Source: Anaerolineae bacterium (GTDB lineage: Bacteria > Chloroflexota > Anaerolineae > Aggregatilineales > Aggregatilineaceae). Taken from it: a stretch of 64,000 nt of DNA. The position numbers were made by a program, and so were the translations under genes. Below the pieces are notes generated by a model that was not told the origin of the DNA, searched no databases, and saw only the letters and a program-made list of their open reading frames with translations. The stretch covers positions 80,869-144,868 of the forward strand of contig JAHDLB010000016.1 in assembly GCA_018432315.1 (NCBI GenBank), written 5' to 3'. This document shows positions 62,001 to 64,000 of the stretch, one piece after another. The first letter of the stretch is position 1, and each line of letters begins with the position of its first letter.

Positions 62001-63999
62001 CGGGGCTGCCGCCGATGGTGGTGCCGCTCCCGGTGACGGTCAGCGTCCCCAGGTTGTTGTAGATGCCGCCGCCGTTGCCCGCGACGACGCTGTTCCCGCT
62101 CACGTCGGCCCCGCCGCTGACGATCAGCTCGCTGGTCGTGCCATAGCTGTAGATGCCGCCGCCCGCGTCGCCCGCCGTATTGCCCGCCGCGCCGCCGATC
62201 AGCGTGCCGCTCCCGGTGACGGTCACCAGCCCGCCGCCGCGGTTGTAGATCGCGCCGCCGTACAGCCCGGCGTCGTTGCCGGTCATGTCGGCGCCATCCT
62301 CGATGGTGGCCGGGCCGCCGTTGTTGTACAGCCCGCCGCCGTTGCCGGTGGATGTGCTGTTGCCGTCAATGGTGGCCCCCGCCGTGAGGAGCACCGAGCC
62401 GGTCAGGTTGAAGACGCCGCCGCCGTGCACGGTCGCGCTGTTCCCGCTGACGGTGGTGCCGCCCCCGGTGATGGTCAGCGCGGCGCTGTCGTTGTAGATG
62501 CCGCCGCCGTTGCCAGTAGCCGCGTTGCCGGTCACGTCCGCGCCGCCGCTGAGGGCCACGCTGGCCGTCTCGCCGATGCTGTAGACCCCGCCGCCGTTCT
62601 GCGCCGTGTTGCCCACCGCGCCGCCGATCAGCGTGCCGCTCCCGGTGACGACCAGTGCGGCGTCGCTGATGAAGATGCCGCCGCCGTTGCCGGTGGCCGT
62701 GTTGCCGGTCACGTCCGCGCCGCCCTGGACGGTCACCGCGCCGCCTTGCGAGGCGATCCCGCCGCCGTCCTGGGCGGTGTTGCCGCTGACGACCGACCCG
62801 CTGTTGAGCGTGAGGCTGCTGCCCGCGCCGGTGAGGAAGACGCCGCCGCCGCTGCCGGTGGCCGCGTTGCCGGTGATCGCCGCCCCGCTGCCGAGGACGA
62901 TGTCGCCGCCGTTGGCGTAGATCGCGCCGCCATCGACCGCGGCGCCGCCCGTGATCGTCAGATTGATCACGGTCAGCGACACGCCGGGGCTGACCACGAA
63001 CACGCCGCCGAGATCGTCGCCGTCGAACGTGACGCTGCGGCCCGTCCCGTCGAGGATCACGCTCGACGCCACGGTGAACGGGGTCCCGGCCAGGGTGATC
63101 GTCCCGTCACAGCCGAAGGTGATCGTGCTGCCCGGTGGCGCGGTTGCCAGCAGCCCGGCGAAGGTCGCCGCGTCGCAGGTGACGAGCTGCGGGTTGACCG
63201 TCTGGGTGATGGCGGCGGACGTGCTGCCCAGGTAGGCCGCGTCGCCCGCGTATTCTGCCGTCAGCGAGCGCGTCCCGACCGGGAGCACGCTGGTGATCAG
63301 GACCGCCTGTCCGCCCGCGTCGAGCGCCGCCGTGCCGAGCGAGGCGGCGTCGTCGAAGAACTCGACCGTCCCGGTCGGCGTGCCGCTGGAGGCCGTCACC
63401 GTCGCCGTCAGGGTGACCGGCTGGCCGTAGCCGGACGGGTTAGGCGAGGCGCTCAGCGTGGTCGTCGTCGCGATCTGCCCGACGTCGTGCGTGTGATCGG
63501 GCGAGGTGCTGCCCGCGAACGCCCCGCCGCCCAGGAATTGGGCGGTGATGGTGTGCGTCCCGGCGCTGAGGGTGCCGGTGGTGATCGACGCCTGCCCGCT
63601 GCCGTCGAGGGCGTCCGTGCCGAGCGAGGCAGCGCCGTCGAAGAACTCGACGGTGCCGGTGGGCGTGCCCGCGCCGGAGGTGACGGTCGCGGTGATGGTG
63701 ACCAACTCTCCAAACGCCGACGGATTGGGCGCGGTGGTGACGGCGGTGGTTGTGCTCGCCAGCCCGACGTCGTGGGTGTGATCGGGCGAGGTGCTGCCCG
63801 CGAACGCCCCGCCGCCCAGGTACTGGGCGGTGATGGTGTGCGACCCGGCGCTGAGGGTATCGGTGGTGATCGACGCCTGCCCGCTGCCGTCGAGGGCATC
63901 TGTGCCGAGCGAGGCAGCGCCGTCAAAGAACTCGACGGTGCCGGTGGGCGTGCCCGCGCCGGAGGTGACGGTCGCGGTGATGGTCACCAACTCCCCGAA
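56026..63999 (-). CDS. Giant mosaic surface protein (5' end outside window)
   Basis: At least 2657 residues; the frame is still open at the right edge. From the visible N-terminal side there are at least three Ig-like (Big_3-type) repeats of about 95 residues (GTPTGTVEFFDGAASLGTDA); a long right-handed beta-helix of about 800 residues with Pmp/CSLREA-like repeats (GGGIYN, TVTGSG, GNTA); and a plant-like leucine-rich repeat block (about 1110-1310) with CGWFGVTCT and LDLSGNALIGGIPASLGD. These are followed by an Fn3-like segment, about ten Ig/Fn3-type modules with YFWRVRA signatures, a beta-sandwich and a Thr-Pro/Glu tail. No LPXTG or membrane anchor ends it. It is an adhesin-like cell-surface or secreted protein. 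Confidence 0.85.
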   Translation of the reverse strand, partial: FGELVTITATVTSGAGTPTGTVEFFDGAASLGTDALDGSGQASITTDTLSAGSHTITAQYLGGGAFAGSTSPDHTHDVGLASTTTAVTTAPNPSAFGELVTITATVTSGAGTPTGTVEFFDGAASLGTDALDGSGQASITTGTLSAGTHTITAQFLGGGAFAGSTSPDHTHDVGQIATTTTLSASPNPSGYGQPVTLTATVTASSGTPTGTVEFFDDAASLGTAALDAGGQAVLITSVLPVGTRSLTAEYAGDAAYLGSTSAAITQTVNPQLVTCDAATFAGLLATAPPGSTITFGCDGTITLAGTPFTVASSVILDGTGRSVTFDGDDLGGVFVVSPGVSLTVINLTITGGAAVDGGAIYANGGDIVLGSGAAITGNAATGSGGGVFLTGAGSSLTLNSGSVVSGNTAQDGGGIASQGGAVTVQGGADVTGNTATGNGGGIFISDAALVVTGSGTLIGGAVGNTAQNGGGVYSIGETASVALSGGADVTGNAATGNGGGIYNDSAALTITGGGTTVSGNSATVHGGGVFNLTGSVLLTAGATIDGNSTSTGNGGGLYNNGGPATIEDGADMTGNDAGLYGGAIYNRGGGLVTVTGSGTLIGGAAGNTAGDAGGGIYSYGTTSELIVSGGADVSGNSVVAGNGGGIYNNLGTLTVTGSGTTIGGSPGNAASGHGGGILNDAGTASVESGALVSNNTAIFGGGIFNYAVGATLTIQSGADVSGNTATANGGGIYNEFGAVTVTGSGTNIGGSPGNSAGTHGGGILNDRGTLTIEGGALVSNNGATNGGGVYNYAITESPSTVRVQTGADVAGNTASHAGGGIYNDSGAVFVEGAGTIIGGPTGNTATHGGGVYNFGSGATLTVNNQARIDNNDASNGGGIRNNGGAVTVARSTIASNTATQNGGGINTTNGTLSAIQSTISGNSAANGGGLYNDGAGVTVDNSTISGNSAGNGGGIYNSSGAATLTNVTVAGNTGNGSGVNRAGGTVTVRNTILHNGGTNCAGGITNGAGNLQYPGTSCGGGILSRDPLLGPLADNSGATFTHLPGAGSPAIDGANNAHCLAVDQRDVVRSDNGSYIDGDGDTIGQCDAGSVEVGGYVATATCAGVTQVTPAECDALVALYSSANGGGWTESAGWTTAPGTTPEPCGWFGVTCTASAPRRVIALELPGNGLSGSIPPELGDLFALETLDLSGNALIGGIPASLGDPASLISLDLSGNGLGGTIPASLGDLSALRVLALGDNQIGGTIPSRLGNLSALEYLALDRNRLSGPVPASLGNLSALRTLALDNNALQGDLPPTLANLSLLGTGKTPWGTSHRVNLRFNRLSASDAGVRGFFNQKNPGWAGTQTVPPGGIRARTLSASSVVVSWGPIAYTNHGGGYRVGYSTTPGEPYTFGCETGSKSARSCRIDGLPVAPAYYFAVQSFTPAHGDQQNDLLSAYSNEVVPGPVAPALTSPANRAVMPVDAPSFAWEGVANGNTYEFQLDNSQGFGTPEQAAVRTTTGFTTAPLPDGRYFWRVRAVNVNGQPSSWSQAWQVIIDTEVPAAPVLATPRDRSNTPDHTPRLNWRAVPGASVYQVQVFDNPALRNAPPTENLLIDATTPRAFFVVPDADALGFGAAYWQVRAQDHAGNWGPWSEANAFTVTLLKAPTNGAFATSAAPVFRWAREPGAAAYLVQIDTDAGFGAPRAREATVTGTRYVPEPPLDDGTYYWRVSPDGGATWTPGWMLTVTPGPLRAPRPTAPANGLVSYSTTVELAWDALAGASEYQVQIDDRSNFTAPERDLMSGDTTETLAGLADGRYYWRVRAFNGEGVAGQWSSKRSFVIKTDAPALQSPADRAGTADTTPALRWRNHQGAALYHARVATDAACTTVVREDPALTIRRYVPDPALPAGQYTWCARAQDALGTWSPWSAPFRLTVTDAPAKPGRPVLQSPANGEATNDTTPTFTWDAVPDAASYQFQLDASRRFAAPIRDANPGGTSHTPGAALPDGAYFWRVRAINADLIAGAWSAPRRVIVDTQPPEVPAPKQPAAGSSTADTTPRFSWARARDARLYHVRIASNAACTTVVQAIDDVPRLAAIPETALDYGTYFWCVRAEDAAGNLGAWSAATPFHVTILKAPNDDASVLDTTPTLRWAAIDGVSSYDVQIDDTDVTFNSLVVEETVAGRAYTAGPLAYGEYFWRVSADGGATWMPARRLIVTPGRPARPRPVEPANRLLAATDALTFGWQAAANATTYELHIDDDPRFGSPIAIAVGPNRLQQAAASLPEGVLYWRVRALNAFGAPGPWSARRTLTIDTTPPAAPDPIAPLDNARVTNRRLKLEWTRVGDADRYLVEVEAGTGTTFTLPPVDAGSRPSYQLPETLAQGTYHWRVYAVDRAGNVSAASDPRHFSLVAGVTVLGAPTGESAIAAPGAGAEPALIRIESDDPAITASGTWTTHATGAASGGSYRYSSGSAGDALSLAFEGTRAEVIIVRNPALGVLAVELDGTVLDLIDGAAPADEFGVRIALEGLAAEPHTLRVLASEGTIAVDAFAVEALVAPAASPTPVPFATPEETIAPPDAPTATPGLPDPTGTPAPTVAPTEEAPTVTPTEIPTEAPTEPPTPTDTPTVEPPSATPTAEPSATPAPTATATPGDEPPTEAPGETVPDAPPGAEDPGESDS

Positions 64000-64000
64000 C
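63481..64000 (-). repeat. 285-bp tandem repeats coding Ig-like modules
   Basis: The segment from 63481 recurs 285 bp (95 codons) further right, from 63766, with few substitutions and continues past the window edge. The third, more diverged copy lies to the left. Near identity suggests recent expansion or gene conversion. Confidence 0.85.

Overview
The window is 64 kb of GC-rich bacterial DNA (roughly two-thirds G+C by eye) with no rRNA, tRNA, CRISPR array, insertion sequence or prophage that I can recognise. The gene style suggests a Chloroflexota genome, probably Anaerolineae-like: a BTAD/AAA/TPR regulator of more than 1000 residues, WD40 and SH3 lipoproteins, secreted proteins with long Thr-Pro spacers, a V4R-domain protein, large ABC sugar operons with LacI control, and GC-rich CCCCATCC-type intergenic inverted repeats. 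The taxon is inference; no marker gene decides it.

Left part (1-16.3 kb). It holds the end of an FGGY sugar kinase, then a leftward group with a 20-codon ORF behind a strong promoter, the 30S-maturation GTPase RsgA, a second small ORF and a RIO-type kinase. Next come a giant BTAD-AAA-TPR regulator divergent from a ParB-like protein, threonine synthase, a ROK kinase, a multidomain histidine kinase divergent from a Bax-inhibitor-1 membrane protein, a secreted subtilase and a GNAT acetyltransferase.

Middle (16.3-32.7 kb). It holds a structured intergenic region before a V4R protein, two SH3 lipoproteins (one with WD40 repeats), an ABC-2 exporter, and mgtE with a long structured leader, translationally coupled to an RdgB-type NTPase. 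Several secreted proteins of unknown function follow, two of which share an almost identical 382-bp 3' module, with YbaK, VOC and alpha/beta-hydrolase genes between them.

Sugar locus (32.8-39.4 kb). A LacI regulator with a perfect palindromic operator over its own start site precedes a GH32-like enzyme carrying a second operator copy. A sugar-binding protein and two permeases follow; both permeases have unusual insertions. The operon ends at a strong hairpin that faces the terminator of a small DUF1328 gene.

Right part (39.5-64 kb). It contains a radical-SAM sulfatase-maturase-like enzyme with a SEC-C tail, a tight four-gene operon of membrane and secreted proteins, and a Gfo/Idh oxidoreductase with two glycosyltransferases. 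Then comes a cell-surface block: a FecR-like protein with a Tyr-Thr-Pro-Thr stalk; a three-gene operon of a DsbA-like lipoprotein, a peptide-binding protein fused to SH3, and a WD40 protein; and the end of a giant mosaic surface protein that runs off the right edge.

The most interesting observations are the mgtE leader (three-way-junction-like fold, Shine-Dalgarno-sequestering helix and acidic upstream ORFs), a repeated helical stalk module shared by two neighbouring lipoproteins, a shared Cys-pair C-terminal motif in two unrelated secreted proteins, insertions in both sugar permeases, and an orphan Shine-Dalgarno element identical to the STAB-SD mRNA stabiliser before the sugar-binding protein gene.
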